Part shown: positions 1-11,999 of the stretch, piece by piece
How the letters are laid out: every line of letters begins with the position of its first letter
Numbering within the stretch: position 1 is the stretch's first letter
Made by a program: the position numbers and the translations under genes
Assembly (NCBI GenBank): GCA_010405405.1
Contig: MU004233.1
Coordinates: 881,122-945,121, forward strand
Reading direction: 5' to 3'
Source of the DNA: Microthyrium microscopicum
Taxonomy: Eukaryota > Ascomycota > Dothideomycetes > Microthyriales > Microthyriaceae
Length of the DNA: 64,000 nt
Notes under the pieces: model-generated
Databases searched by the model: none
What the model saw: the letters and a program-made list of their open reading frames with translations, nothing else
What the model was told of the DNA's origin: nothing

Positions 1-2040
1 TCTGTACTAGGCTCAAAGGAGTCGGGGAATTTCTCGAATTTCATCAATTCCTGGTAAATCATTGAAGACTTGTCTGTGCAAATATACCTGGCAGCTTTCT
101 ATGTGTACAATGATTAGGTCAGAGGCAAACCGTTAGACCCTTTTTAAAAGTGTAACAAACCAGATGGATGAGTGGTATAGATTGCTTCTTTATTCTATGG
201 AAAGCTTCAAGGATAGCCCCTTTCACTGTCCAATCCTTGAGCAGGGATATCACACGCGTCCGGAATTCAGATAATCGGAGCATGCATTTTGCTAGTCAAA
301 ATGCATAATTCCCTCTGTATTGACAATGAAATAAGTATGAATCTACAAGCTGGGACGTCAAAACTGCTACAACGCGCAATCATGAACAAGCTTTCCCAAC
401 AAAGCTTTCCCAATAACCCCACATCATATGCCAATACTCGGTATACAATGCTGTAGTCTGAGGGTATACAGAAAGCCAAGATACATATTGCTTCCGTGCT
501 AAACCCCAGCAGTAGACAGGGTCTATATAGCTGATCTAGGTGTCTCTAGACTAATTGTAATCTACAACCCGATTCTTGGTATTATAGAGTATCGAGAGAA
601 GAGTATGCCGCTCAGCTGGTCACGGAATAATAGATCCTACCAAAGGACTAAAATTGGAAGAATATAAGAAAGTGTTCGTGATGATTACAGTAAACAGATT
701 CGCGGGCTGACCGTTGCAACGGATGTGTAAAGCACAACTCCGCCTTGCAGTCCGCACGGGGACATATACGGCCATATCATGAGTTTAACAATCGTACTCT
801 ATAGCTTAGCCGGAACCCTATTCCATATAAATCTGGGGTGATATAGGCTGCGTGCACGAATCGCCTTGCAAATAGCTCGGGTAATAAAATAAACACTAAG
901 CACGAAATAGGGCCTCGAACATATCTTCAACCTATAAGAAGGTTTGAAATAGATGCTTCTAGTACTACTTACCCTGCTCTGAAGCGATGGTTGTCTGGGA
1001 GTAGGTAGATTATAGGTTTGATTCGTCGCTTCAAGGTTCAAGCACAGCTTGTATCGGTACGCGGGCTCGCATGCCATCTAGCTTTCAAGTTATTTGGGTA
1101 GCGAAGGCCTGGCTACGGTGTCGGTTTGTGTCCGAGTTGCGACTTGCACGAGCATTATAGACTAGCTCATGTATATGAAGGTTCGATTCCGTGGTAAAAT
1201 TTGGCGGCCAAAGTCAGCGAAAATCCGATGCGTTGCGATTCCTTTAGTTACCACTTTGTCAGTTCGTACTGACCAACATCTCCACATCTCGAACAGCGGC
1301 ACCGTTTGGGATCGAGAGTGTAGGATCACATACCTTGTTCTAGAAACGGACCGTCTGAGAAAAGGCTCCATCGCGATATGTTAGAGGACTGATGCCAGCA
1401 ACAGTGCTATATCTGAGTTGCCAATACCATGGTTTCCAACCGTCAACGCGGGACATGTGAGTGCATATCGGGCCAGAGCATAGAAAGGTCACAGCTGCAG
1501 CGTGATATCATGGGTAGCTCCACAGGATGAAGTAGATAGAATAAGATACCTGACGATAATGGGTTGTCAGACAGGAAAAGCTGCTGCTGGGAAGATCTGG
1601 AGCAGAAAGACCCTGAGAAAAGGTTAAATTAGGAGCAACGTGGACGCTAGCAGGGACACCCTTGTACCAGATGCATGCCAAGATACACCAACTCAACCTC
1701 ATTTTATTACAACAGAGCTTGAAAATTTATTCTCTCCAACATTACTCTTCTCTGCCAAACCAACCCGAGTACTCTAACCCCAAGAATCGCCTGCTATCCT
1801 TCATTGACAGCCCATAGCGCTGCCCAAGTAACGAAACGCTGACCTTCCCTTGCCTTTCCGCCGGACCGCTCCGTGAGCACCATCTTTCCCATTAGCACAA
1901 TTGTTCGACAGCATAATTTTTTCTTCCCGTTCAACCCAGACGTGCAATCTGTACACTGTCGCTTTGCGTTCTTGAAAAAACACCCGGTTGTAAAAACACC
2001 TAAATATAGGCAATCTTTCAAATATACCTACCGGTACAAG
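1..2040. other. gene-free stretch at left edge
   Basis: No reading frame here shows a recognisable domain or a convincing exon chain. The open frames are short, overlap on both strands and are interrupted by ordinary intergenic sequence. The last few hundred bases, which are pyrimidine-rich, are probably the promoter and 5' leader of the thioesterase gene that starts at 2041. Confidence 0.5.
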
Positions 2041-2541
2041 ATGGCATCCCTCCCTCCCTCCGACGAAGCCACCCTCACCCACGTCCAATCCGTACTCCAA
2101 ACCCGCACCCTCTCCTCCCCCATCTACGCCTTCATCCTAACCCCACTCCGCATCACCCATGCCTCACGCGGCCTCATCATCGCACGCCTAGTCCTCGCAG
2201 CCCCCCATCTCAATGCCTCTGGCTCCCTGCACGGGGGTGTATCCGCGACGCTTGTTGACTGGGCTGGCGGATGTGCGATCAGCACCTGGGACTTGCGGAC
2301 AGGCACTGGTGTGAGCGTAGACATCAACATCAGCTACCTGGGTGGTGCCAAGCTTGGGGAAGAGATTGAGATTGAGGGGCGGGCGGATAAGGTGGGTGGG
2401 AGTTTGGCGTTTACGAGTGTGGGGATTTGGAAGGTTGAGGATGGGGGTAGGGGGAGTGCGGTGGCGGTTGGCAGACATACGAAGTTTGTGAGGGGGAGTG
2501 CGTCGAAGAAGGTTGAGGATGCTGTGAAGACTGCTGAATGA
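2041..2541 (+). CDS. PaaI/ACOT13-like hotdog thioesterase
   Basis: A 166-residue single-exon protein of the 4HBT hotdog family, the size of Acot13-like acyl-CoA thioesterases. These hydrolyse acyl-CoA to free acid and CoA, often in mitochondria. The core motif is visible: GSLHGGVSATLVDWAGG carries the HGG turn and the catalytic-type Asp, followed by a beta-rich half with SVDINISYLGGAKLGEEIEIEG. I chose the ATG at 2041 because the family begins near here and the upstream in-frame residues (from 1873) look like leader sequence. Codons of the first half nearly all end in C, while the second half is G-rich. The substrate cannot be read from the sequence. Confidence 0.85.
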   Translation: MASLPPSDEATLTHVQSVLQTRTLSSPIYAFILTPLRITHASRGLIIARLVLAAPHLNASGSLHGGVSATLVDWAGGCAISTWDLRTGTGVSVDINISYLGGAKLGEEIEIEGRADKVGGSLAFTSVGIWKVEDGGRGSAVAVGRHTKFVRGSASKKVEDAVKTAE

Positions 2542-3046
2542 TCTTGCAGACAGTGGGCCTTCCTGGACTCGGTGCAAAGTGTTCGAGCCTTGATGGGCGA
2601 TGGGATGGAAGCCATATCTTTTAGTCAGCATGAGATTTCTCTGTGCGTGCTGGTCTCACTCTAAGTGGCGAGAGTAACTTCGTGGTTCTGTTTAAATTGC
2701 TGGTTTATATCGCCTAGTGCGACCTATCGGCAACAGAATTTCGATACATACTTGGACGTATAATGATAGATAGACATGAAATACAGCTAGACTTTGCTTT
2801 GCATCAAGCGTTTTCATCGATAGCAACATCAATAGCTACAACCTGTTCACTTAATATCTAATAGGTACATCATAGATTCTACATACGCTTCAAAGACATC
2901 GCGCTACCGCTCGCTTTACATGTTACCACGACAATAAAAATCCAAGCATACAAGCACTGTGTACGCTTTCATAAGAACAGGTTCTCCAATTTCCTCATAT
3001 CATCCAGCCATATCATGTTCATAGCACATGACAACATCCGTCTTCA
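2542..3046. other. convergent intergenic region
   Basis: Shared 3' region between the thioesterase (+) and the sorting nexin (-). It is AT-rich without recognisable coding sequence, and probably holds both 3' UTRs and polyadenylation signals. Confidence 0.5.
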
Positions 3047-6000
3047 TCACTGCGTAATCGCCCGGAGAGCCTGCAACGCTAATCCAAACACCAGCCCTCT
3101 AGCCACGGTCTGCACCTGCAACGCATCAAACACCCGTCCCAGTGCCTCCGCACTCGCTGCCTGGCCCATCACGCTGTTTAGTGCCTGGGGCATGCCGCGC
3201 TCCAGTAATAACTTGCGTGCTTTGGCGCGTAGCTCCTCTCGCTGCTCTGGCGTGCGTTCAGCTGGCCAGGTAGCGCGCTCGGCCTCGGTTGGTAGTGTGT
3301 TGGCGCGTAGGGTCTGGATGTGGGTGGCTAAGCCGGCATCGCTAGTATTGGCGTCGAGGAGAGTATCTTGGAGGAGTTGGCGGATGGAGTCGAGTTGGGC
3401 ATTGCCTGGACGTAGAAGAATTGTTTTTGCGGCGTTGAGGAGGGTGAGACGGACGGACCAGGCGGAGCTGAGCTTGTAAAGCTCTGTAATGGACGCGAGG
3501 CCGAGCTCAACAGCTTGGTGTGTTTCTTTTTCGGAGAGAGGTTTCTGCGCGGGGCGGGCGGGTTTCGAGGCTGGTTCTTCGGGGATTACTGTGGTGCGCA
3601 GAAGGTCGACGTGTGATGAATTGGTGGTGGATGTGGAGTAGCGAGGAGGTCCATCAACCGATTGACGTGACGGTGTATCTTTGGGACGAATTTCATAGTC
3701 GTCAGTGATGCTAGTTGGGGGCGGAGGAAGATTGATGATCTGGTCGCCGCTGAGGACCGGGGTGAACTCTAAGCCGGCCATAGGAGCGATCTTTGACTTT
3801 TCGGAGATGCTTTCTCGTATGCTACTAGGTCGTCGTTCCATTTGAGCGATTGGTGCTGGTTGAGTATCGACTATTGGAGAAGCGGCCCGGAGACTATCCT
3901 GACTTTGACGTGCTGAGGCCGAAACTCCTATTACGCCATCTGCACGAGAGAGGCTTGGTGTCGATATTGATGCTTGCGATCTATTGAGGGCAGGCGAGCT
4001 GGTGATGCTATTCTTTTTGGGTGTTTTGCCCGCTCCCAAAACGCTGTTGACACCTCCCAAGATTGCCTTGCCGCCAGTTGCTACACCTTTTGGTGCTTGA
4101 GAGAACACATCGACCATGCCCTTTCCGACATTCTCAATTGCTCCTAATCCAAAACCTTGTTTTTGTGGAGCTTTGGAAACAGCATTATCCTTTTGAGCGA
4201 ATTCTTTCAGTGCTTGAGAGTCTGCTATAGATGGATGCTGAACAGCATCAAGCAAATACCGTTCCAGATCGTCGCGTAGCTTGGCTTTTGTTGTACCTTT
4301 CCACAGTGGCAACGTTGGATGAGAATCGCTGAACTTCTGTGCTCCGGTGACTTTGGCAATCCGAACAATTCTCTCGTGGAGCGCTTCAAAGTCATTATAT
4401 CTGCGGAATATCATCCATCCCGGATAGTAAGTGGTTGCTGGTTCTATTTGAATCATGTACTCGGTCGGAGGCTTATTTCTGATGGTGGACTTATCGTTGG
4501 GGTCAGAGTCGTCCATGATGAGAATATTAGCCAGATGTAAAGTCAGTGGCGGTGGTTCTCGCTTCTTGCGCTCCTCTTCCTCCAAAAGAGCGGTAGGCCT
4601 GTCTCCTTGAACTAGCTGGTCGAAAGTTGTGAATGTTGACATTCTTTTCGGTTCGGCCGGACGCTCCTCACTGACAGGCAGATCTACTGGCTGTTCGGCT
4701 TTAGATTTTGGTTGCTGGATGGAGACTGGAGGTGAGTTGTCGCTGTGGTGACCATCACTATGTGATGAAGTAGGCGTATACACACCCTGTGTAGTACTTT
4801 CCGAAGCATCATCAGATCGAACGCTTCCAGGGACCTTGGAGATTGTGATACCGGTAGCTGGTGGTTCATCCTTTGTTTTCTTGGCCTCTTCTTCGGCAAT
4901 CATCTGAGTCAGTCTTGCTGCCTCCCGCATGGCATCATCCATGGCCTCTTGTGCCTTGCTGACCACACGCTTGTGTCTCAACTGTTCTGGAGATTCAGTC
5001 TCCTCGTGTTGAGAGTCAGATGCTTCGGAGCTCGTCTTGGCCTTCCCAGATGTCCCTTTGGATGTCATCTCTTCTTTTGGAGCTTCTGCAGGTGGATCTT
5101 CAAGTAGATACACAATCCAGTCATTGATGTATTCTGCCCTAGACCAATTTTGTATTGACCAATCCAAACATACTTTAGAGACGATCTCTCGGAGAAAGAC
5201 CCGAATAAACTCGCAATTGTAAGTTTTGTGATCTAGGAATGTTTCAAGAACATCGTCGGCAACGAGATCGAGCTTCCTAAGCTGATTTTCAGAGTCGACG
5301 AGATATCTTAGATTGCATTCAGGCTTTGCTTCCAAATACAATTCGATAGCCTCCTGTGTGCTTGTGTTTGGATTCAGAGTTACAGCAGCTGTCAACTCGT
5401 TGAGAAAAACTATAAGTATGGAGGTTGAATGGGTTGCAAAGTCGACGAATACATTGGCTGGGCGCTTCCGGTATAAATGGTTCGAAAGCGATAAAAGGAA
5501 GGCTGTGAGCGTTTGTCGGCAGGCATCTGGAAATCTTAACTCTTGCGGAAGCATTGGTGAGTACCACCATTTGACGTAGTCGCGTATAGCAGCATCGGTG
5601 AATTCGTCCAAAGCCATGCGCGTTTCTGCTCGGAATTCCGAGTAATCCAGCTTCTTTCCCTTGACTACCTCAACTCGGTCAAGTCTCTCGATCTCTTCCG
5701 CTTCTTGATCATGATGCTGGCCCCAGGTAAGAGTTCTCTTGACAATGTCTAGACCAATCTCTCGACGCCGTCGCTCTTCTCGAGCTTTGTTCTCAGCATT
5801 GGCTGCCCCACTCTCATGGCCTTCCCATGTCGCATGGAGCACCACCCCGCCAACTACGCCCATGAGAACAAGCCCGACTCGTCCAAGGACGAAGTATGTA
5901 GTGGCGCCCAGGCCAACGAGGCATGCGCCGATCGTCTCATTACTGGCTGTAGATAGGAATTGAAGGGCTTGGTCTGTGAAGGATTGCGCCGTCTCCTGAA

Positions 6001-6136
6001 GACTTGGCGGAGGATGATCTGGTTTGGATATAGGCGCATCTGATGCGAGGGGACTTATAGGTGTATCATCTTGAGGGGGTTCGAGGACGGAAGGAGCTAA
6101 CGTTGGTACCGGCTCAGATGGAGGAATGTCGGACAT
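3047..6136 (-). CDS. PXA-PX-nexin C sorting nexin (Mdm1/Pxa1-like)
   Basis: Single-exon protein of 1029 residues counted from the ATG at 6136; an upstream in-frame ATG at 6220 would add 28 residues of weak character. A hydrophobic segment at about residues 69-102 (one or two membrane passes) is followed by a PXA domain from about 167, recognisable by TDAAIRDYVKWWYSPM. Next come a charged low-complexity middle with a short coiled coil, a PX domain (PGWMIFRRYNDFEALHERI, the basic RRYNDF phosphoinositide-binding core) and a nexin-C domain at the end. I see no RGS domain between PXA and PX, unlike SNX13/14. Proteins of this architecture sit on the ER or vacuole/endosome and tether membranes via phosphoinositides. 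Exact orthology to Mdm1 or Pxa1 is inference. Confidence 0.85.
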   Translation of the reverse strand: MSDIPPSEPVPTLAPSVLEPPQDDTPISPLASDAPISKPDHPPPSLQETAQSFTDQALQFLSTASNETIGACLVGLGATTYFVLGRVGLVLMGVVGGVVLHATWEGHESGAANAENKAREERRRREIGLDIVKRTLTWGQHHDQEAEEIERLDRVEVVKGKKLDYSEFRAETRMALDEFTDAAIRDYVKWWYSPMLPQELRFPDACRQTLTAFLLSLSNHLYRKRPANVFVDFATHSTSILIVFLNELTAAVTLNPNTSTQEAIELYLEAKPECNLRYLVDSENQLRKLDLVADDVLETFLDHKTYNCEFIRVFLREIVSKVCLDWSIQNWSRAEYINDWIVYLLEDPPAEAPKEEMTSKGTSGKAKTSSEASDSQHEETESPEQLRHKRVVSKAQEAMDDAMREAARLTQMIAEEEAKKTKDEPPATGITISKVPGSVRSDDASESTTQGVYTPTSSHSDGHHSDNSPPVSIQQPKSKAEQPVDLPVSEERPAEPKRMSTFTTFDQLVQGDRPTALLEEEERKKREPPPLTLHLANILIMDDSDPNDKSTIRNKPPTEYMIQIEPATTYYPGWMIFRRYNDFEALHERIVRIAKVTGAQKFSDSHPTLPLWKGTTKAKLRDDLERYLLDAVQHPSIADSQALKEFAQKDNAVSKAPQKQGFGLGAIENVGKGMVDVFSQAPKGVATGGKAILGGVNSVLGAGKTPKKNSITSSPALNRSQASISTPSLSRADGVIGVSASARQSQDSLRAASPIVDTQPAPIAQMERRPSSIRESISEKSKIAPMAGLEFTPVLSGDQIINLPPPPTSITDDYEIRPKDTPSRQSVDGPPRYSTSTTNSSHVDLLRTTVIPEEPASKPARPAQKPLSEKETHQAVELGLASITELYKLSSAWSVRLTLLNAAKTILLRPGNAQLDSIRQLLQDTLLDANTSDAGLATHIQTLRANTLPTEAERATWPAERTPEQREELRAKARKLLLERGMPQALNSVMGQAASAEALGRVFDALQVQTVARGLVFGLALQALRAITQ

Positions 6137-6618
6137 GGCGGGTGAAGGACATGGGATCGGATAGGATTGGACAGCAACCAAGGGCGCAAGTGCGAGATAG
6201 TCGGGGTTCGTCAAAGGCAATGGCAGCGCTGATGGAAGTCAAAGACAGAGTTTTTGTTATTAGTACAGGACATAGAAGAGAGGTGGTGAGACTTGAGAAG
6301 CAAGAAGTGGTGGAGAGAGATTGAAGGAGGTGTTGAATTGGCCCTGGAAGCTGCAGCTGTTCTTCCACTCTTTCCCTTTCTCCACATTGGCTCTGGCCAC
6401 AGTATCATAGATTCATCACTCATCCAGCCTCTAGCTACCAACCCTTTTTGCATATTTTCCTGTTATCTTTATTCCTTAAGCTATTGTCACTTAGGTACAT
6501 CAGCTCTGTACAATGCGCACACGACACCGTTCCTACAATGGCTTTGCGAGCACTGTCCGTCGATCATTCCTTAATGTCCCAATACAGCCGACCATCAACT
6601 GCTTGAACGGGAACCAAA
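6137..6618. other. intergenic region upstream of the sorting nexin
   Basis: About 480 bp between the 5' end of the sorting nexin and the 3' end of the GFA-like gene, both on the minus strand. No gene seen. It contains several CT-rich tracts of the kind found in fungal promoters. Confidence 0.5.
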
Positions 6619-7164
6619 TCACCTCTCTTTCTCTACTCCTTCTGTCTGAGCTTTATGACGGCTTTTCGCATTCTCCCACCGTTCCATGGTCTCTTTTGAC
6701 CACACTTCCTCTCGCGGATACGATTCCTCATACACGACAGCCGCCTCTGGCAACATGACCCATGGCTGCTTTGTGCTTGTAAAGATGTGGATGTTTGGCT
6801 CCAGTACACCCTAACGGTCCAGTGTTCCACCACGAATGAAGATAAGCCCATCAAGGCCTGGATATGTACTCCATACCACGCTGAGGCATTTCGAACACCT
6901 ATTCATAATTTGCTCCTTGCTCTGGCCGCGCCATGTAGGAGTAGGTGTCTGTAATGGCTCCATGGTCGTCGAGCTGCCTGACGTCGGTATAAGTGTGAGT
7001 GATTCGCATTCCAAAGCGATATTGAAAGCAAATGCGCTGCCTGTTTCACGCTGGCAGTATGTGCAATGACAGCAATGAACTACAATTGGCTTTCTGGTGA
7101 GCTCATAGCGAATTGCTCCGCAGGCACATCCGCCTGTGGTGTTGTATGCTTCGATCGACGACAT
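6619..7164 (-). pseudogene. GFA/CENP-V-like zinc protein gene with in-frame stop
   Basis: Encodes a glutathione-dependent formaldehyde-activating enzyme (GFA)/CENP-V fold. Zinc ligands are visible: GGCACGAIRYE near the N-terminus, HCCHCTYCQRETGSAF, and NRCSKCLSVVW. The start is the ATG at 7164 (MSSIEAYNTTGG), the usual family start. After residue 117 (GGTLDR) a TAG at 6811-6813 interrupts the frame. The same frame then continues as GVLEPNIHIFTSTKQPWVML, the normal second half of these proteins, to a TGA at 6619-6621. The whole frame would be 181 residues. A spliced-out stop is possible (the TAG sits in GTTAG, a potential acceptor), but that would remove the conserved GLDGLIFIRGG segment, so I favour a nonsense mutation. 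The substrate is unknown for most fungal members. Confidence 0.7.
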
Positions 7165-8511
7165 GTTCTTTGGGGTAAGCTTTCTATTGAAATGATAAGA
7201 TTCGAAAAATGTCACGAGCTATCTAGGACTTCTTGAAGGCTCTGACAGAAGTAGAGCTGCCTATGAACTACATGCACTCCGTAGGGCGTATAAAGCTCAG
7301 CATGCACTACATCTGATCTACCACGACATCCTGCTAGTCTATCGCTCATTCATGCCTACTTAGTCGAGCAATGTTGCCAGAGGCATCCATACGAATAATT
7401 GATACAACATTTGAAGTTCAGTACTAAACATGATCCCGGCATTTGGCTACTTTCATACTCCTCTTGACCTTGTCATAAAGTGCTTTGAGAAAACGCGTTC
7501 TACGTGGTGAAGAGCTTGGAATCTGCTCTATATCAATTCCATTATGGTGAAGCATTGGCCTTTGATACGTCGAATGGCATCAGTACTTTTACTTTACCTA
7601 ATCTCTCAAAGATGGAAGGCTACAGCCCTATTCAGTATCTGATCTCGGGCCGGTTCATACAAAAGCTGAGTTCATTCCCAACAGATAACACATTGAAGTA
7701 AGTCCGCCATATTCGCTCTCAGACCAGCTCTTGAAAAGGCTCAGAAGCTATGTCAAGTTCCTGCATTCGAACCCGGGTTTAAGCTCATCGATTGTGTGGG
7801 CAGTCGAATCCCGCTTCATAGCAACCGACTAATATGACTTTTGTCCACGGAAACCTTCAATTTTATGTCCCCAAGGCAAATCTTAGACTCAGTCTGTGGC
7901 TTTGAACGTAGCAACCCCCCTCAATCCACTTCGAGTAGATGAATATGTCAAACCCTAAGATCCCACTGGCCACGAAGATCTACCACCCAGGTAACCAGCA
8001 CAGATACCACGAATCCCAATCCTTCTCACTGCCCTAGCTTCAGAGCTACAAAGCCACAAAGCTCTTCAAAGGCAATCCTCTTACAGGGTGTCAGATATAC
8101 CATTCACCCAATCACAATCACCAAAGTGTGGCTAAGCTGCTCAATGCCCCTAAAGTCTAATCTATATGTGCTAAACTAGGACACAGTTGATCCCATGAAT
8201 CCATTTACCTCTTGGCGAGGCTTGTTTCTTCTCGGGAACAGCTTGGCATACAAATGACAATGGTGCCCGAGCGATATGTGGGCTGGATTTTGGAAGGATT
8301 GTTCTTATTAGCTCTATTGTTTGCGGCGAGGATTGCAACTTATACCCTCCTATTCCTATCTTGAGACTGTGCATGCTCTGGAGTCTTGTTCTTCCTTGGC
8401 TTTTCATGTATAACGACTCTAAGACCTGGACGCTTTCTAGTTTGCTGCAATTTTGTTCGATTATAGAGGTTTCTGTTCCACCAACCGCCATATCACACAA
8501 AGCCACTTACC
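7165..8511. other. gene-free stretch
   Basis: No domain or exon chain recognised on either strand in about 1.35 kb. It separates the GFA-like gene (-) from the bestrophin-like gene (+), so it should contain two divergent promoters. Confidence 0.5.
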
Positions 8512-9988
8512 ATGTCGCTGAAAAAAGATGCAGGTGACACCTACATCGAGCTTGACTCCCGGGTAGGATCACCAAATGACAGAGGCTATAAACCTATAAA
8601 AAAGAAGAGAGGAAATAACATCGAGCATTACTTTGTTAGTGACCCCAGAATTTCCAAGTCTTTCACTAATATGTTGTATAGTTTGGACCTCGCGATATCA
8701 CTCGACATTCCAGAATCCCCTTCTTCTTTCGTATTCATGGCAGCGTCTTACCTCATCTCATCATTCCATTCACGTTATACTCAATATGGACGACTGGAGC
8801 GACTCTGATTCTGCATTTTTACTTCAGGCACCGTATGTCAACATGCCATAACTCAAGGTACACGTACTAACGCCCATTAGACCAATTTGACAATGTTCTC
8901 CTAACAGTCCTTGGTTTCCTCGTCGGTCTTACACTTTCCTTCCGCAATCAAACAGCCTATTCGCGCTACGATGAAGGCCGCAAGTACTGGTCCCAACTCA
9001 CCCTGATATCAAGCAACCTTTCGCGAGTAATCTGGTCTCACGCCAAAGAACGCGAAGGCGAAGAAGGAAAAGAAGACCTCCTAGCCAAAATGTACCTACC
9101 CACCACTCACAACCCATCCCCCTATCCACTAACTCACTCAGAACATTCCTCAACCTCATCAAAGCCTTCTCCCTCGCCGTGAAGCACCGTCTCCGCTACG
9201 AGCCATACACCAACTACCCCGACATCCAACCCTACATCAGCTACCTCGACACCTACAGCCGCGCCGCCACCGCCGCAACACCCATAACAACCCCAAAAGT
9301 CAGCAAACTCATGCGTTTAGGCGAAACCCTCGGCATAACCTTCCTCGAACCAAACCCACGCGCCGCTCTCAAGAATGCGCGCGCGCCTCTCGGAAATCTG
9401 CCGCTGGAGATGCTGGTGCACATGCAATCGTATGTAGACAGCATAATCGCCAACGGCACCTTGAAAGCGAATATCTGCCAAATACAAAGCATTACGTCAC
9501 TGCAGATTCTCAACGACATTGCGTGTGGAACGGATCGTATTGCGAACACGCCTATTCCCATTGCATACAGTATTACGATAGCGCAGATTAGTTGGGCGTA
9601 TATCCTCCTGCTGCCATTCCAGCTCTACAGTAAATTGAAACTACAGACTATTCCGGCGAGTTTGCTGGCGGCGTATATTATTTTGGGCCTGGCGACGATT
9701 GGCACGGAGATTGAGAATCCTTTTGGCGATGGCGTGAATGATTTGCCGCTGGATATCTTTTGTGATAGTATTGCGGAGGAGGTGGATATTTTGATGAGTA
9801 GGCCGGTTATGGGAAGTAGTAAGGCGTTTGGGGTGGATGATAATATGCCGTTGTGGCCGTTGAGTCGCTCGGGGTGGGCGACTTGGGAGGAGAGGAGTGT
9901 GGATGATATTAGGGGCGCGTTGAAGAGTAAGGTTGTGGTGAGGAGACGGGTGAAGACGGATACGGTACAGATTAATCCGAGGGTGTGA
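8512..9988 (+). CDS. bestrophin-like (RFP-TM) anion channel
   Basis: Four exons: 8512-8634, 8682-8832, 8881-9091 and 9142-9988, giving 443 residues. All introns are 47-50 nt with GT..AG ends, and the second has a perfect TACTAAC branch site. Translation across the joins reads FGPRDITRHSRIPFFFRIHGS, then NVLLTVLGFLVGLTLSFRN, then AYSRYDEGRKYW, which is the classic fungal bestrophin (UPF0187) pattern. Later come LLPFQLYSKLKLQTIP and GTEIENPFGDGVNDLPLD, the hallmark end of the membrane part. Four or so hydrophobic segments are present. Family members form pentameric chloride or other anion channels in membranes. Its localisation here is unknown. The coding strand is C-rich in the front half and G-rich in the back half. 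Confidence 0.9.
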
Positions 9989-10191
9989 GGTCTTTGGCGA
10001 ATTACAAATTGGGCACAGGGAGCAGATTGTTGACGAGATTATGAATTGTTGAAGCATTGCGGGTGTAGCATAGGGAGGTTTCATCGAGGAGACAAGGAGG
10101 GTGTCAGTTAGTAGTAGTATTATGTACAAAGAGGTTGTGGTTCAACTCCTGATATGGTACAGCATTCGCTAAATACAGAATTTGACCACGA

Positions 10192-11999
10192 TTACACTTT
10201 TCGTTTCAGAAGGCAATACTCTCCCCATTCCCTCTTAAATTTGTTGAAAGGCGGAATGTCAATAGGAGGAGTCCAAATCAATCTGCCAATCAAGGAGGTA
10301 GCGCCATTATCCAGGAAAGGTTCACATTTTACCTGTTCCCATGTTTTCGTATCATGGACGTAATTTGGTTCCAAGTCGGATGGCTCGGAGGATGGAAAGT
10401 ACGAGTCGACTACAAAGTTGCACTTGGAGATATCCGTCTAGAGTATCATCATTAGCTGTGTCTAATGAAATCAAAAAACTGGTCGTCACTTACATATTTA
10501 CCGAGATCTTCAACATTCTCATCGTTCATGCCTGTTGGTATTGTTCGAGCTCCAACATAGCCACTACGTCCGTCTTGGATTTCGTTGAATTCCCCAGGTA
10601 AAAGTCCGGAGAAAGCGCTCTTGATGAATTTGGCTTTGACTCTTTGCGGAAGGAAGTAAGAAGATGGAAACCGATACCATTCTTTTCCAAGGCAAACAGT
10701 ATCTCCTGGTTGGGCAATTTGTTCCAGAGGCGAATAGACTTTGAGAGGCGCTGAGTACCCCGATACCATACCAGCAGTTCGCAGTGTTGATATGAAAATG
10801 AGTCCAATCAGAGTGCCAATAGTGATGATCAGCTTGAGTGACGCCGGAACTTTGGTAAGTATCCAAAGAGGACGAGCAAGGAGGCCTTTTTGCGGAGGAT
10901 TGCCTATCACTTGCAAGGCGAAGTGAAAAGTGATGGCGGCATTGAATGCGATAAGTGGGTATATCGGGTACATGAATCTTTCTTCTTTGTGAGGCTGGAG
11001 TGTGAAGATCGCAAGCCATAGGAACATTGGAAATGTGTAAGTCAAAAGCGTTCCGGTAAATAATTTGGAGACAGGTCGAATGTTGAACCACGATGGGTTC
11101 TGAGCAATAACAATGGCGACTGGTGAGACCAGTGCGAGTAAGAACCAGCCATGGTAGTTGATGAGCAGATTTTGGATGTACCAGTGCCATGTTTCTGTTC
11201 CATAGATGTCCGGTCCTTTGGACGAACCACCAAAAACATTATACGCAACAATGTTCCATGGAACTGATAGAACTTTATCGTACAACCGTATGTCAATACC
11301 GCTTTGCCAGAACACAATCAGTAGAGCTCTCAGCCCACCAAGAGAGGTTGCTCGTATGAAGGATGTGATAGTTTGGTTGCGGCAAGCCTCGAATGCTTCC
11401 AGGGCCATATATGGGAGAATCAGAGCGCCAGCGAAAGGCCAACCTAGGACTGCGCCAAGAGAGAACCACATGATTCCTGATGGTAGATGTGCATGGTCCT
11501 TTTGCCAGTCCATGAAAGAGGCGGCACCCATCATGGTTGTATACATGGCAAAGCTGCTCGGTAGATAGGCAGTTGATGCATGGAACATACCAGCGCTAGT
11601 CATCATGATAAGCATGAAGAAGAGTGCAATACGAGGATGGATGACTTTGGTGACAACGCTGAAAAATCTTGACTCGGCGAGAGAGCAAACAATAGCCAGA
11701 GCAGTGCGTAAGAAGAAGAACTCTGCTGACTTCGCGGTCGTTCCGAAGATCATTGGCATGATTATTTTGAATGGCGCAATCAGGCTAGCATGTAGTCCAG
11801 CATATGCCCAACTTCTGATAGCATAGACAGGGGAGTATTCCCATGTCTGAAAGCCATATCCGTGATTGAGGTAGTGTGATGCTTCCCAGTAGTTGAAGAC
11901 CTCGTCGCAATCCTGGATGGGGGCCAGCGCCGCAGCTAATAGGTGAGCCAAAAAGAAGTACCAAAAGACGGTACTTCTTGGGATAGCGTCCGGCTGCAT
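10192..11999 (-). CDS. ALG9: ALG9-type alpha-1,2-mannosyltransferase (GT22)
   Basis: Two exons, 11999-10494 and 10437-10192, joined across a 56-nt intron with a CTAATGA branch site; 583 residues. It belongs to GT22, dolichol-phosphate-mannose-dependent enzymes of the ER lumen. ALG9 adds alpha-1,2 mannoses to the lipid-linked N-glycan precursor. Evidence: an N-terminal loop with DCDEVFNYWEASHYL, the GT22 motif HKEERFMYPIYPLIAF, about ten hydrophobic membrane segments, and a C-terminal luminal part ending NYVHDTKTWEQVKC...SLIGRLIW. The sister enzymes ALG12 and PIG-B share the fold, but the C-terminal half fits ALG9 best. The gene is convergent with the bestrophin gene (203 bp apart) and divergent from NAF1. 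Confidence 0.9.

Noticed and set aside
1160-1195. GGTTCGATTCC, which resembles the T-arm of a tRNA
   Set aside because: The flanking bases do not form a T-stem and no D-arm, anticodon arm or acceptor stem could be built around it.
7740-7840. Second T-arm-like motif (GGGTTCGAATGC) on the minus strand
   Set aside because: The stem bases do not pair and there is no clover-leaf around it.
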